37,229 nucleotides of DNA. Source: Chloroflexota bacterium (GTDB lineage Bacteria > Chloroflexota > Dehalococcoidia > UBA2979). Each line of letters begins with the position of its first letter. Position 1 is the stretch's first letter. Under the pieces are notes generated by a model. It ran no database searches. It saw only the letters and a list, made by a program, of their open reading frames with translations, and was not told where the DNA came from. This document shows positions 9,765 through 18,221 of the stretch, one piece after another. Made by a program: the position numbers and the translations under genes. The DNA lies in the NCBI GenBank assembly GCA_002701625.1, contig NZWK01000005.1, forward strand, positions 16,568 to 53,796, in the 5' to 3' direction.

Positions 9765-10973
9765 TTATATCACTTTTGCCCGACGCAGTTGAACAATATC
9801 AGCCTTTGTGTAACCCATATCTGTAAGAACACCGAAGGTATGTTCGCCTAGTAGTGGCGCACGTTTCATTTGTGTTCGAGTCGCACCTGAGGTGACAAAA
9901 TGCCGTCCCGGATAGCGCATACTACCGGTCTCAGGATGTTCAACTTCCTCCCAGACATTTCGTTCCTGATAGTGGGGATCATTCAAGAGATCTTCTACAG
10001 TCAGTATTGCTCCACCTAAAATGCCAATCGATTGGGTAGCTGCAACCGCATCACGTTTTGTGCGTTCGATTAGCCAAATGGCATATGACGCTTCCATTTC
10101 TTCGATAAATGTCGTTGACATTTGGGTGGCCGGTTTTTTTGCATCAGGATGTTCTGCTAAATCGTCACGACCGATGAGTCGTAGAAATGCGGGAACATGT
10201 TTGCTGGTACCGGCCATTATGTTTGCGTACCCGTCTTGTGCCGGCCGGGGGCCGGAGGCAGTCCTGCCTAGCGAACCACCCCGCTTATTACTTCTGCCCG
10301 TGTAGGATGCAGACGTGAGGCCAGGAGCTCTTCTGTCACGAAATCCAGCTTGAGCTTCATAGACAGACTGATCGATATGATCGCCAGAACCACCGCGTTC
10401 CACTCGCAAGCGGGCAAGCATGCATGCATATGTCAGAGAGAGTCCCGCATGATAATGTGCCAGATTTCCACCAAGTTTGATGGGTTCTTTAGTGGGATCG
10501 CCATTCATATGCATTGGACCTGCCATTGCTTGAAGAACTAGCTCAGAGCCTTTGAAATCTTTCCAAGGTCCAGTTTGCCCAAACGGCGTAAGCGATCCCA
10601 TTACCAGATCGGTTCGATCTGAGGTGAGTGTTTCGTATCCCAAACCATGTGATTCAAGCGTACCTGGATTGAAATTTTCGATTACGACGTCATGGGTATC
10701 TATCAGGGAGCGGACTATATCTCTTCCGTTTGTGGTTGATAAGTCGCATGTGATGGACTTTTTGTTTGTATTTAAATGTAAAAAAAGCGCGGACGTCTCT
10801 TTGTTCGGAATGTCTTGTAAAAAAGGTCCCTCTGCACGAGAAGGATCTCCTTCCAGTGGCTCAACTTTGAGAACATCGGCACCGTAATCAGCGAAAATTT
10901 TTCCTGAGTATGGAACACCAACCATGGTACCCAGTTCTAGTACCCTGATGCCTTCAAATAGTTGCCTCGTCAT
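9765..10973 (-). CDS. Family III CoA-transferase-like protein, A-type subunit of pair 1, catalytic Asp replaced
   Basis: A 402-residue CaiB/BaiF-family protein. It shares with the protein at 21473-22684 the blocks GPF-x-x-DIP and LNTNKKS, which define the A type here. Where the family has its catalytic Asp (A-D-x-x-A-G), this protein reads A-His173-Y-H-A-G. Unless another residue takes over, it should not form the aspartyl-CoA intermediate itself. Family knowledge offers a parallel: two-gene transferases (BbsEF, SmtAB) act as heteromers. The adjacent B-type protein keeps its Asp, so this may be a non-catalytic partner. AAAGG lies about 9 bases before the ATG. It is 33 bases downstream of the crotonase gene. 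Confidence 0.87.
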   Translation of the reverse strand: MTRQLFEGIRVLELGTMVGVPYSGKIFADYGADVLKVEPLEGDPSRAEGPFLQDIPNKETSALFLHLNTNKKSITCDLSTTNGRDIVRSLIDTHDVVIENFNPGTLESHGLGYETLTSDRTDLVMGSLTPFGQTGPWKDFKGSELVLQAMAGPMHMNGDPTKEPIKLGGNLAHYHAGLSLTYACMLARLRVERGGSGDHIDQSVYEAQAGFRDRRAPGLTSASYTGRSNKRGGSLGRTASGPRPAQDGYANIMAGTSKHVPAFLRLIGRDDLAEHPDAKKPATQMSTTFIEEMEASYAIWLIERTKRDAVAATQSIGILGGAILTVEDLLNDPHYQERNVWEEVEHPETGSMRYPGRHFVTSGATRTQMKRAPLLGEHTFGVLTDMGYTKADIVQLRRAKVI

Positions 10974-11006
10974 TTATTAAACCTTTATCCATATGGAAAG
11001 TATCTA

Positions 11007-11867
11007 CTAATAACCTTTGAACTCGGGAGGTCGGCGCTCCACAAAAGACCGGAAACCTTCTTTCGCATCACTGGTTTTTAGCAGTCCCGCCTGAGCATTC
11101 CATTCGTGTATGAGCCATTGCTCAGCAGACCCTGACGTGTCTAATGAGGAGTGTAGGAGTCGTCGAATCTCTGCGGCTGCTAGTGGTGGACCAGCGGCAA
11201 CTTTCCGCGCATAGTCGACGGCCTCTGATAGAAGGTCCTCATCTTCGACTACTTTATTTACTAGACCGAGTTCAATTAACTTGTCAGAAGGCATCACATC
11301 GCTGTGATACATAACTTCGAAAGCGCGAGCTGATCCAACCACTCGCGGAAGAAACCAAAGCACGCCATAATCCGAGACTATTCCGCGTTTAAAAAAAATT
11401 GGTCCCATTCGGGCCGATTTCGCTGCAATTCGAATATCACAGGCCATTGCCATCCCGAATCCAGCGCCTGCTGTGGCTCCGTTGATCGCGCCGATAATTG
11501 GCACATCAGATTTAATGAAACTTAACGCTGTTGCGACTGATCGGTTGTGATGCGAAAGACGTTCGTAGCGTGAGAGACTGGGCACAGCATCATCTGACTC
11601 CTGGTTTCCATCAGCAGGTGTACGATCAGGCGTGATTTCAGCTCCAGCACAAAAGGCTCGACCACTGCCGGTTAATACCATAGCTCTAACCGAATCCTCT
11701 TTTGAAGCGAATGCTAGCGCCGCCCCTAAGCCCTGTCCGAGTGTCGCGTTCAGCGAGTTCATCTGTTCGGGGCGGTTGAATGTTGTCACGAGCACTCCCT
11801 CATCATCGAGTTCTGCTATGACGTCACCCCGCGAAATATCTTGGATAGTATCTATTATTTTACTCAT
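11007..11867 (-). CDS. Crotonase-fold enoyl-CoA hydratase/isomerase
   Basis: A 286-residue crotonase-superfamily enzyme and the first gene of operon 1. The oxyanion-hole regions are visible as AFCAGAE (about 71-77) and GATAGAGFG (about 130-138). By alignment with rat mitochondrial hydratase, the two catalytic Glu positions are Gly138 and Phe158, so it is unlikely to be a classical hydratase. Asp166 in VSDYG falls where PaaG-type isomerases carry their key Asp (PDCG), favouring an isomerase or similar reaction. A strong GGAGGGG ribosome site lies just upstream. The gene is divergent from the acyl-CoA carboxylase, and the pair may share regulation. Confidence 0.9.
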   Translation of the reverse strand: MSKIIDTIQDISRGDVIAELDDEGVLVTTFNRPEQMNSLNATLGQGLGAALAFASKEDSVRAMVLTGSGRAFCAGAEITPDRTPADGNQESDDAVPSLSRYERLSHHNRSVATALSFIKSDVPIIGAINGATAGAGFGMAMACDIRIAAKSARMGPIFFKRGIVSDYGVLWFLPRVVGSARAFEVMYHSDVMPSDKLIELGLVNKVVEDEDLLSEAVDYARKVAAGPPLAAAEIRRLLHSSLDTSGSAEQWLIHEWNAQAGLLKTSDAKEGFRSFVERRPPEFKGY

Positions 11868-11917
11868 GGGCTCCCCTCCTTCAGTGTCTTATAGTTGACC
11901 GGTCTTCATGTTGTGAG

Positions 11918-11946
11918 AGTGTAGCGTGTCTGAGCGACATTCGTAA
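11918..11946 (-). promoter_or_regulatory. Candidate minus-strand promoter of operon 1
   Basis: On the minus strand, TTACGA (11941-11946) and TACACT (11918-11923) are separated by 17 bases. This is a reasonable sigma-70-type pair about 50 bases before the crotonase start. A short palindrome GACCGGTC (11897-11904) lies just downstream and could be an operator. The whole 156-base gap 11868-12023 must also hold the plus-strand promoter of the carboxylase, for which I see no clear boxes. Confidence 0.35.
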
Positions 11947-12023
11947 GTTTTGGAGCTTAAAAAGTATGGAATAGTTGCTTTTTCTTATTTTTAGGGTGAT
12001 GCTAATGAATTATTGGAGTGATT

Positions 12024-15000
12024 ATGAAACTTAATAAATTACTTGTGGCAAATCGAGGTGAAATAGCAGTTCGAATTATTCGGGCTGCATCTGAGCTCGG
12101 CATAAAGACGTGCTCCATATACTCTGAAGCAGATGCTAATTCAATTCATTGGCGAAGGGCCGATGAGTCGTTCTTACTTGAAGGCCGCGGTGCTCAGCCG
12201 TATTTAGACATAGAGCAGATTGTGAAGGTAGCAAGTGAGGCTGGATGTGATGCGATTCATCCGGGATATGGCTTCCTGAGTGAAAATCCTGGTTTTGCCA
12301 TCAAATGTGAATCTGTGGGGATGCAATTTGTCGGGCCAGAATCCTCCTCGCTAAACATATTCGGCGACAAAGTATTGGCTAGACGATTGGCGATGGACCA
12401 TGGAGTGCCAGTTTTGCCAGGACTCGATCAGCCGGTCACTGTGACCGAAGCAAAAGAATTTATGCAATCTTTGAAAGAGGGTCAGTCAGCGATTCTGAAG
12501 GCTGTACATGGTGGAGGTGGACGTGGTGTTCGTGTGCTTGAGCACATCAATGATGTTGAACAGGCATACCGAGCTGCACAGACCGAAGCTGAATCGTCAT
12601 TTGGGAGTCCAGAACTTTATATCGAAAGGTATTTATCCAATGTTCGTCATATTGAAGTACAAATAGCCGGTGATTCAACTGGCGCTATTTCACATTTCTG
12701 GGAGCGTGATTGTTCCATACAGAGGCGCCACCAAAAAATTATTGAGATAGCTCCTGCCCCATTTCTGGATGAGAGCGTGCGGGACGCACTGCTGGAGGCT
12801 GCGGTAACAATAGGGAAAGCCGCAAATTATCAAAATCTAGGGACCGTCGAGTTTTTGGTATCGATGAACGAGACGGAGTCAAGCGAATTCTTTTTTATCG
12901 AAGTAAATCCGAGATTGCAGGTGGAACACACAGTAACTGAAGAGGTTACTGGTATTGATTTGGTACAGACACAATTAAAAATTGCTTCAGGTGAGAGCCT
13001 TGCATCACTCGGGCTTTTGCAGGAATCGATCGCGGCTACCCAAGGTTACGCGATGCAGGCAAGAGTTAATATGGAAAAAGTTAACGAAGATTCCACCGTG
13101 ATCCCATCAACCGGAACTCTATCGGTATTCGGTCTGCCCTCAGGTCTTGGTGTGCGAACGGACACTTTTGGTTATACCGGTTACCAAACTGCCACAAGTT
13201 TTGATTCACTTCTCGCAAAAGTGATCGGGTATTCCAATTCGCGAGACTTTGAGCCTGTGATTGCGAGGCTTGAGAATGCGCTGGCGGAGTTTGACATTAA
13301 AGGTGTGGATACCAATATACCTTTTTTGCGAGCCATTCTTGGTCATGCATCGTTTCGGAACGGAGAGGTGCACACACGTTTTGTTGATTCAGAGGCGGCT
13401 GAACTTAGTCGTCTTGCCAAGGAAATTGACGACACTGTTTCATTGGACGTTGCGGAGTTGAGTGAACAGGCTGGGGCAATGATTGATTCCAGTGATCCTT
13501 TGGCGGTTTTAGATTATGGAGTACAAGCGACTCGGAGTACAGAGACATCGTCTTCTCAACAGGCGGGTGGACCTGCTGATATCCCTGGATCGGTTAGGTC
13601 ACCTTTGCAAGGCACCGTTGTATCCATTGAAGTGTCAGTTGGCGATGAAGTACAGACTGGGCAACTATTAGCAGTAATGGAATCGATGAAGATGCAGCAT
13701 GAGATAAGAGCTCATTTAAGTGGTTCGGTCAGTATGATTGGCGTTGGTTCGGGGGATACTCTTTGGGAAAACCACACGCTGATGATCATTGAGGCACATG
13801 AAGTTGCAGGTTCGGTTACGGAAGGGGATAACTCCGTTGATTTAGACTTTATCCGTCCCGATCTGGAGGAAATTTTAATACGGCGTGCTGCGACTCTTGA
13901 TAAGAATCGAGAAGAAGCGGTATCTAAGCGTCATTCTAGACATCTGAGGACAGTTCAGGAAAATGTGGAGGATTTGTTCGACGAGGGGACTTTTTTGGAG
14001 TACGGGCCTTTAGTTCTAGCAAATCAGTTCTCGCGTCGCAGTTTGGACGAGTTGATTGAAAAGACACCGAGGGATGGGATGATTACGGGTATCGGGAGCG
14101 TGAATGGGGATCTTTTTTCTGATCCCGAGAGTATGGTCGCAACAATTGCATATGACTATATGGTTTTAGCCGGTACGCAAGGTAACCGGAATCATCAGAA
14201 AACCGATCGAATGATCGAAGTAGCCCGAAATTCACAATTACCTCTCGTATTATTTGCCGAAGGCGGCGGTGGTAGACCCGGAGACGATGGACTTCATGCT
14301 GCTGGAGGTAGCTCGACGTTTGCTTCTTTTTCAACTTTAAGTGGTCTAGTCCCTATGGTTGGAATTACGGCAGGACGCTGTTTTGCCGGTAACGCTTCAT
14401 TGCTAGCTTGTTGTGACGTAATTATCGCCACCGAAGGATCAAATATTGGGATGGGCGGGCCAGCAATGATTGAAGGTGGTGGCCTGGGTATTTTTGCTCC
14501 TGAAGATATAGGTCCTATGGAAATACAGATACCCAATGGCGTGGTAGATATATCGGTTCGAGATGAAGTAGAAGCCGTTCAAGTGGCCAAGAAATATCTT
14601 TCCTATTTTCAGGGGTCGGTAGATACCTGGGAGGCTCCAGATCAGCGCGAAATGCGGCAGATCATTCCCGAAAACAGATTACGAGTCTATAACGTGCGAG
14701 ATGTAATCGAGACGTTGGCTGATGTTGACTCGATACTTGAGATTCGGCCAGATTTTGGAATCGGGATGGTTACATCTTTGGTCCGTGTGGAGGGAAGAAG
14801 TTTGGGTGTGATTGCCAATAATCCTGGTCATTTGGGTGGGGCTATAGACTCGGATGGAGCTGACAAAGCAGCTCGGTTTATGCAGCTTTGTGATGCATTT
14901 GATCTGCCCGTGCTTACTCTAGTTGACACTCCTGGCATCATGGTGGGACCCGAGGTAGAAAAAACCGCGTTAGTCCGTCACGCCAATCGCTTATTTCTGC

Positions 15001-15401
15001 ATGGGGCCAATATAGAAACCACTTTTATGTCAATTATTTTGCGAAAGGCATATGGACTTGGTGCGATTGCCATGACCGGTGGTAATTACCGCCAACCGCA
15101 ATTCACAGTATCTTGGCCAACTGGGGAGTTTGGTGGAATGGGCCTGGAGGGGTCAGTGAAGCTGGGGTATCGTGATGAACTAGCGTCTATTGCGGATCCA
15201 GAAGAGCGACTAGAAAGATATGAAACAATGGTGGCTCGCGCATATGAGCGTGGCAAAGCTTTGAATACGGGAATGAATTTTGGATTCGACGACACAATTG
15301 ACCCCGCGGAGTCGAGAGCATGGATTGCGGGAACACTTAAGGCAGCAAAATTACCTCTGCGGCGGTCGGGCAAGAAACGACCCTTTATCGATGCTTGGTA
15401 G
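12024..15401 (+). CDS. Single-chain biotin-dependent acyl-CoA carboxylase (BC-BCCP-CT fusion)
   Basis: A 1125-residue enzyme with all carboxylase activities on one chain. Residues 1-about 450 are biotin carboxylase (LLVANRGEIAVRIIRA; ATP-grasp loop HGGGGRGVRV; EVNPRLQVEH). About 520-590 is the biotin carrier domain, with biotinyl-Lys556 in ESMKM. About 610-1120 is the carboxyltransferase pair of crotonase-like halves (AGRCFAGNASLLACCD; VDTPGIMVGPEVE). This layout matches the single-chain long-chain acyl-CoA carboxylase type known from Mycobacterium avium. The acyl-CoA substrate is not predictable. ATG 12024 is preferred, with GGAG 5 bases upstream, over a GTG two codons earlier. It ends 8 bases from the convergent PHP gene. 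Confidence 0.94.
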   Translation: MKLNKLLVANRGEIAVRIIRAASELGIKTCSIYSEADANSIHWRRADESFLLEGRGAQPYLDIEQIVKVASEAGCDAIHPGYGFLSENPGFAIKCESVGMQFVGPESSSLNIFGDKVLARRLAMDHGVPVLPGLDQPVTVTEAKEFMQSLKEGQSAILKAVHGGGGRGVRVLEHINDVEQAYRAAQTEAESSFGSPELYIERYLSNVRHIEVQIAGDSTGAISHFWERDCSIQRRHQKIIEIAPAPFLDESVRDALLEAAVTIGKAANYQNLGTVEFLVSMNETESSEFFFIEVNPRLQVEHTVTEEVTGIDLVQTQLKIASGESLASLGLLQESIAATQGYAMQARVNMEKVNEDSTVIPSTGTLSVFGLPSGLGVRTDTFGYTGYQTATSFDSLLAKVIGYSNSRDFEPVIARLENALAEFDIKGVDTNIPFLRAILGHASFRNGEVHTRFVDSEAAELSRLAKEIDDTVSLDVAELSEQAGAMIDSSDPLAVLDYGVQATRSTETSSSQQAGGPADIPGSVRSPLQGTVVSIEVSVGDEVQTGQLLAVMESMKMQHEIRAHLSGSVSMIGVGSGDTLWENHTLMIIEAHEVAGSVTEGDNSVDLDFIRPDLEEILIRRAATLDKNREEAVSKRHSRHLRTVQENVEDLFDEGTFLEYGPLVLANQFSRRSLDELIEKTPRDGMITGIGSVNGDLFSDPESMVATIAYDYMVLAGTQGNRNHQKTDRMIEVARNSQLPLVLFAEGGGGRPGDDGLHAAGGSSTFASFSTLSGLVPMVGITAGRCFAGNASLLACCDVIIATEGSNIGMGGPAMIEGGGLGIFAPEDIGPMEIQIPNGVVDISVRDEVEAVQVAKKYLSYFQGSVDTWEAPDQREMRQIIPENRLRVYNVRDVIETLADVDSILEIRPDFGIGMVTSLVRVEGRSLGVIANNPGHLGGAIDSDGADKAARFMQLCDAFDLPVLTLVDTPGIMVGPEVEKTALVRHANRLFLHGANIETTFMSIILRKAYGLGAIAMTGGNYRQPQFTVSWPTGEFGGMGLEGSVKLGYRDELASIADPEERLERYETMVARAYERGKALNTGMNFGFDDTIDPAESRAWIAGTLKAAKLPLRRSGKKRPFIDAW

Positions 15402-15409
15402 AGGCAAGT

Positions 15410-16069
15410 TTACCTGAGTCTTAAATCCAAAGGTGATGCAGTTTTTTGCTTAAGAGCAGAAACAAGGTCAGAAACCGTTTCGATCTCTGTTGGGAATATC
15501 GTGGCTGCTCTTCCAACTGCCTGTAGGGAGTGAGCGTCTGACCCCCCTACAGCGACTACGCCTAATTCCTCTGCAAGTCTCACATAGTAGCCATCATCGC
15601 TGTCGGAATGATCACCATTGACGGCTTCAATACCAGTGAACCAATTTTGAATTTCTTCGCTTGACGGTCTACGCAGCGTACCTGTGGAGCGCATTGGATG
15701 TGCCACGATCAAAGCAGCACCTTCTTCTTTAGCACTCTCGATTAAGTGATCGATCATTAGTAATTGAGGACGATATCGTGAGAAACCATAGGCAAGGACA
15801 TGTCCGAAGTTTGTTCCTAACTCGATCGCGGGAAGAACATTAATCTGGAAAATTTCGCTTAGTCGTTTTGTATCTTCTTCAGGCCACAGTGCATTATGTT
15901 CAGTCAGGCAAATTCCATCTAACCCTCGAGCTGCTGCTTGACCTACAAGTTTCTCGACACTCACTCCACTATCGAGTGACTTGTCTGAACTGTGTGCATG
16001 CATCTCAAAGACGGACCCTCCCTCGGGCCGGTACTGTCTCGGGGATTTCAGTTGAATATCTGAGCTCAC
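15410..16069 (-). CDS. PHP-domain metal-dependent phosphoesterase
   Basis: A 219-residue compact PHP protein with the expected metal ligands: His24-x-His26 with Asp29 (MHAHSSD), His58 (LTEHN), Glu83, His124 (VAHP), and Asp178-x-His180 (GGSDAH). Stand-alone PHP proteins hydrolyse phosphoesters such as 3',5'-bisphosphonucleotides or RNA ends; the exact substrate here is unknown. The start is a GTG, because the next Met lies inside the first metal motif. It is the last gene of operon 2, 46 bases after etfA, and has no obvious link to CoA chemistry. Confidence 0.88.
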   Translation of the reverse strand: MSSDIQLKSPRQYRPEGGSVFEMHAHSSDKSLDSGVSVEKLVGQAAARGLDGICLTEHNALWPEEDTKRLSEIFQINVLPAIELGTNFGHVLAYGFSRYRPQLLMIDHLIESAKEEGAALIVAHPMRSTGTLRRPSSEEIQNWFTGIEAVNGDHSDSDDGYYVRLAEELGVVAVGGSDAHSLQAVGRAATIFPTEIETVSDLVSALKQKTASPLDLRLR

Positions 16070-16115
16070 GTAAAATTAATGCCTTTTAGGTTTACTGCTT
16101 AGGAATCACTGAATT

Positions 16116-17087
16116 CTATCGCAGAAGCTCAATGAGTTCAGGTAATACCGCTAGGCAATCATCGACGATACCAACATCGGCATATTTGAAAATAGGAGCA
16201 TCAGGATCAGAATTAATTGCGACAATCAGGCGAGCGTTGGAGCATCCGGCCATGTGTTGGCTCGCGCCGGAAATGCCTGCTGCAACATAGAGTGCAGGAG
16301 CAACTGTAGTGCCGGTTAATCCAATTTGTTCGGTAGGTGGCGCCCAGTATTCGTCAACGATTGCTCGAGAAGCTCCAGGCATTCCATTGATTAGGCCTGC
16401 TAATTCTCTGACAAGTCCAAAATTTTCAGCGTTTTGTAATCCACGTCCACCAGACACCACTATCTCAGCATTTTCAAGACGAGGTCCTTCACTAGCTGTT
16501 GCCTCGGCGACAACTTGTACTCTGTCTTCCAGTAGCTCAAGATCGAGTTTTACTATATCTGAGGAGTGTTCTGAGTGAGGCGGCGGGGCTTCAGCAGCCG
16601 CTGGGCGCAGGCCAACGACCACAGTTGAAGCAGAATCTACTTGGTAGAGGGCTCTGGCGGCACCTCCGTAAACAGCTGCCTCAATTTCAGTATGCTGATC
16701 ATTTACTGTTTCAATCCCTGTCACATTCATTACACAGGTACCGTCTATTCGTCGCGACAATCTGGGGATAAATTCAAGCGTTGAAGGATGCCTGCCGATG
16801 AGCACTAGGCGTGCCCCTGACGCGGAGACAATGTGAGCAGCAGCTGAAACCATGTTATCCCCCGAAAAGCGAGAAAGCAGTGGGTTTTCGATTGAGTAGA
16901 CCTTTGTTGCACCAAGTTCAGTGACTTCCGCCGTTGCAGACGAATTATCTGCACCGATGAGCCCGCATTCCACGGGGCGTCCGGTGTTTTCTGACAGACT
17001 CTGAGCAAAACCTAAGGCTTCACGAGCCCCTATATTGACTTGTGATGTTTCATCAATATGTGCCAGCACAAGAATGGGATCAGGCAT
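16116..17087 (-). CDS. etfA: Electron transfer flavoprotein, alpha subunit
   Basis: A 323-residue FAD-binding subunit. The C-terminal FAD domain has the family blocks VSGGRGLQNAENF, IGLTGTTVAPALY, GISGASQHMAGC and AINSDPDAPIFKYAD. ETF takes electrons from acyl-CoA or similar flavin dehydrogenases and passes them to ETF-quinone oxidoreductase or another acceptor. The segment IVDEYW departs from the usual VDAGW/F. The ATG overlaps the end of etfB by 8 bases, so the subunits are translationally coupled. No acyl-CoA dehydrogenase or ETF-QO gene is present in the window. Confidence 0.95.
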   Translation of the reverse strand: MPDPILVLAHIDETSQVNIGAREALGFAQSLSENTGRPVECGLIGADNSSATAEVTELGATKVYSIENPLLSRFSGDNMVSAAAHIVSASGARLVLIGRHPSTLEFIPRLSRRIDGTCVMNVTGIETVNDQHTEIEAAVYGGAARALYQVDSASTVVVGLRPAAAEAPPPHSEHSSDIVKLDLELLEDRVQVVAEATASEGPRLENAEIVVSGGRGLQNAENFGLVRELAGLINGMPGASRAIVDEYWAPPTEQIGLTGTTVAPALYVAAGISGASQHMAGCSNARLIVAINSDPDAPIFKYADVGIVDDCLAVLPELIELLR

Positions 17088-17895
17088 TTAGGGCACCTCG
17101 TTCTCTAAGATTTTGTAATAGATTTGTTGCCTTTTCTTTCGGATCGGCACCTTCGATTATCTCGCAGTCTCCCTGCACTTCGGGCACTGTCAAAAGCTTG
17201 ATGCTCATTTTTTTGGGAGCTGGATCTGGCAACAATTCATCAGCACGAAAGACGGTAGGCGGATTGCGACGGGACTGAATCATACGCCGGCTACTGGGAT
17301 AACGTGGCTGTCCAATTTCATTACTAACTGCTATTACAGCTGGCAGATTACATGCCAGTGTTTCTGGCCCGTCTGGAGTCACAACATCAACATGTAGTGA
17401 TTGCGTTTGTTCGTTAAAACTCACCCGCGATGCCATGGTTATGAATGGCATTTTGAGATCCTCGGACAAAATTCCAGGGACGGCACCTTGGTCGTAGTCG
17501 GAACCCTGCCGACCACATAAAATTAAGTCGACATCTCCTAGATGTTCCGCAACAGCGGCAAGAATCTGAGAAATTCTATAAGGATCGCCTGACTGACTTT
17601 CATCATCATGTACGTGAATGGTGTTCTCAGCCCCCATTGCGTAACAACGTTTTAGTACATCAGGAGCTGTATCTGAGCCGACTGTGACTGCGGTCACGCG
17701 TGCGCCTTCCTGAGCCTCAGCAATCTGCAGGGCAGCCTCCATCGCCTGCTCGTCGTAGGCATTGATAATTTGCGGGACGGTCGCACCAGTATTGAAGGCT
17801 CGGCCGTCCTCGCTGACTTCTAGACGACCCCATAACGCGTAACTGTTAATACCGTCTGGATCCAAGACTTGTTTTGCTGCCACAAGAATATGCAT
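17080..17895 (-). CDS. etfB: Electron transfer flavoprotein, beta subunit
   Basis: A 271-residue AMP-binding partner of EtfA. Diagnostic stretches are ILVAAKQVLDPDG at the N-terminus, NAYDEQAMEAALQI, CGRQGSDYDQGAVPG and LPAVIAVSNEIGQPRYPS. The last corresponds to the ETF-beta signature region. AAGGGG lies 6 bases before the ATG. It follows the 80-residue unknown gene by 24 bases and overlaps etfA by 8. Whether this is a conventional or a bifurcating ETF cannot be settled by eye. Confidence 0.95.
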   Translation of the reverse strand: MHILVAAKQVLDPDGINSYALWGRLEVSEDGRAFNTGATVPQIINAYDEQAMEAALQIAEAQEGARVTAVTVGSDTAPDVLKRCYAMGAENTIHVHDDESQSGDPYRISQILAAVAEHLGDVDLILCGRQGSDYDQGAVPGILSEDLKMPFITMASRVSFNEQTQSLHVDVVTPDGPETLACNLPAVIAVSNEIGQPRYPSSRRMIQSRRNPPTVFRADELLPDPAPKKMSIKLLTVPEVQGDCEIIEGADPKEKATNLLQNLRERGALNA

Positions 17896-17919
17896 AATAC
17901 CCCTTATATCGTCAGTAAT

Positions 17920-18162
17920 TCAGTCGAGGGAATAGACGTAGGATTCCTCACACCAAACAAATTCATCCTCAAAGTCATCTGGCTTGACTGACAACTGACC
18001 TATTTCTAACCAGTACCACGGAGGATCCCCCTGAACAATTTTCCGTCCAGTCAATACTCCCTCGAAGGCAGCACGTGACGCAAAATTGGTGTTCCCAACT
18101 TGGGTCCCACCATCCGCTTCCACATGCTTACCAACAAGTTCGGAATCGAGCGTAATTTGCAT
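17920..18162 (-). CDS. Unknown 80-residue protein between NMO and etfB
   Basis: I do not recognise a family. The protein is acidic, with a Trp/Tyr-rich core (PPWYWLEIGQL) and the ending WCEESYVYSLD, and no membrane segment or signal. I chose the ATG at 18162 because AAGGGA precedes it; an in-frame ATG at 18201 would give 93 residues but lacks a ribosome site. It lies 59 bases after the nitronate monooxygenase-like gene and 24 bases before etfB on the same strand, so it is probably co-translated with the ETF. A small accessory role there is only a guess. Confidence 0.7.
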   Translation of the reverse strand: MQITLDSELVGKHVEADGGTQVGNTNFASRAAFEGVLTGRKIVQGDPPWYWLEIGQLSVKPDDFEDEFVWCEESYVYSLD

Positions 18163-18221
18163 TGATCCCTTTATCTGTTCTGATTCGGTCTCTTCTCTCA
18201 TGAAAAGTGTTCAGATCAAAC

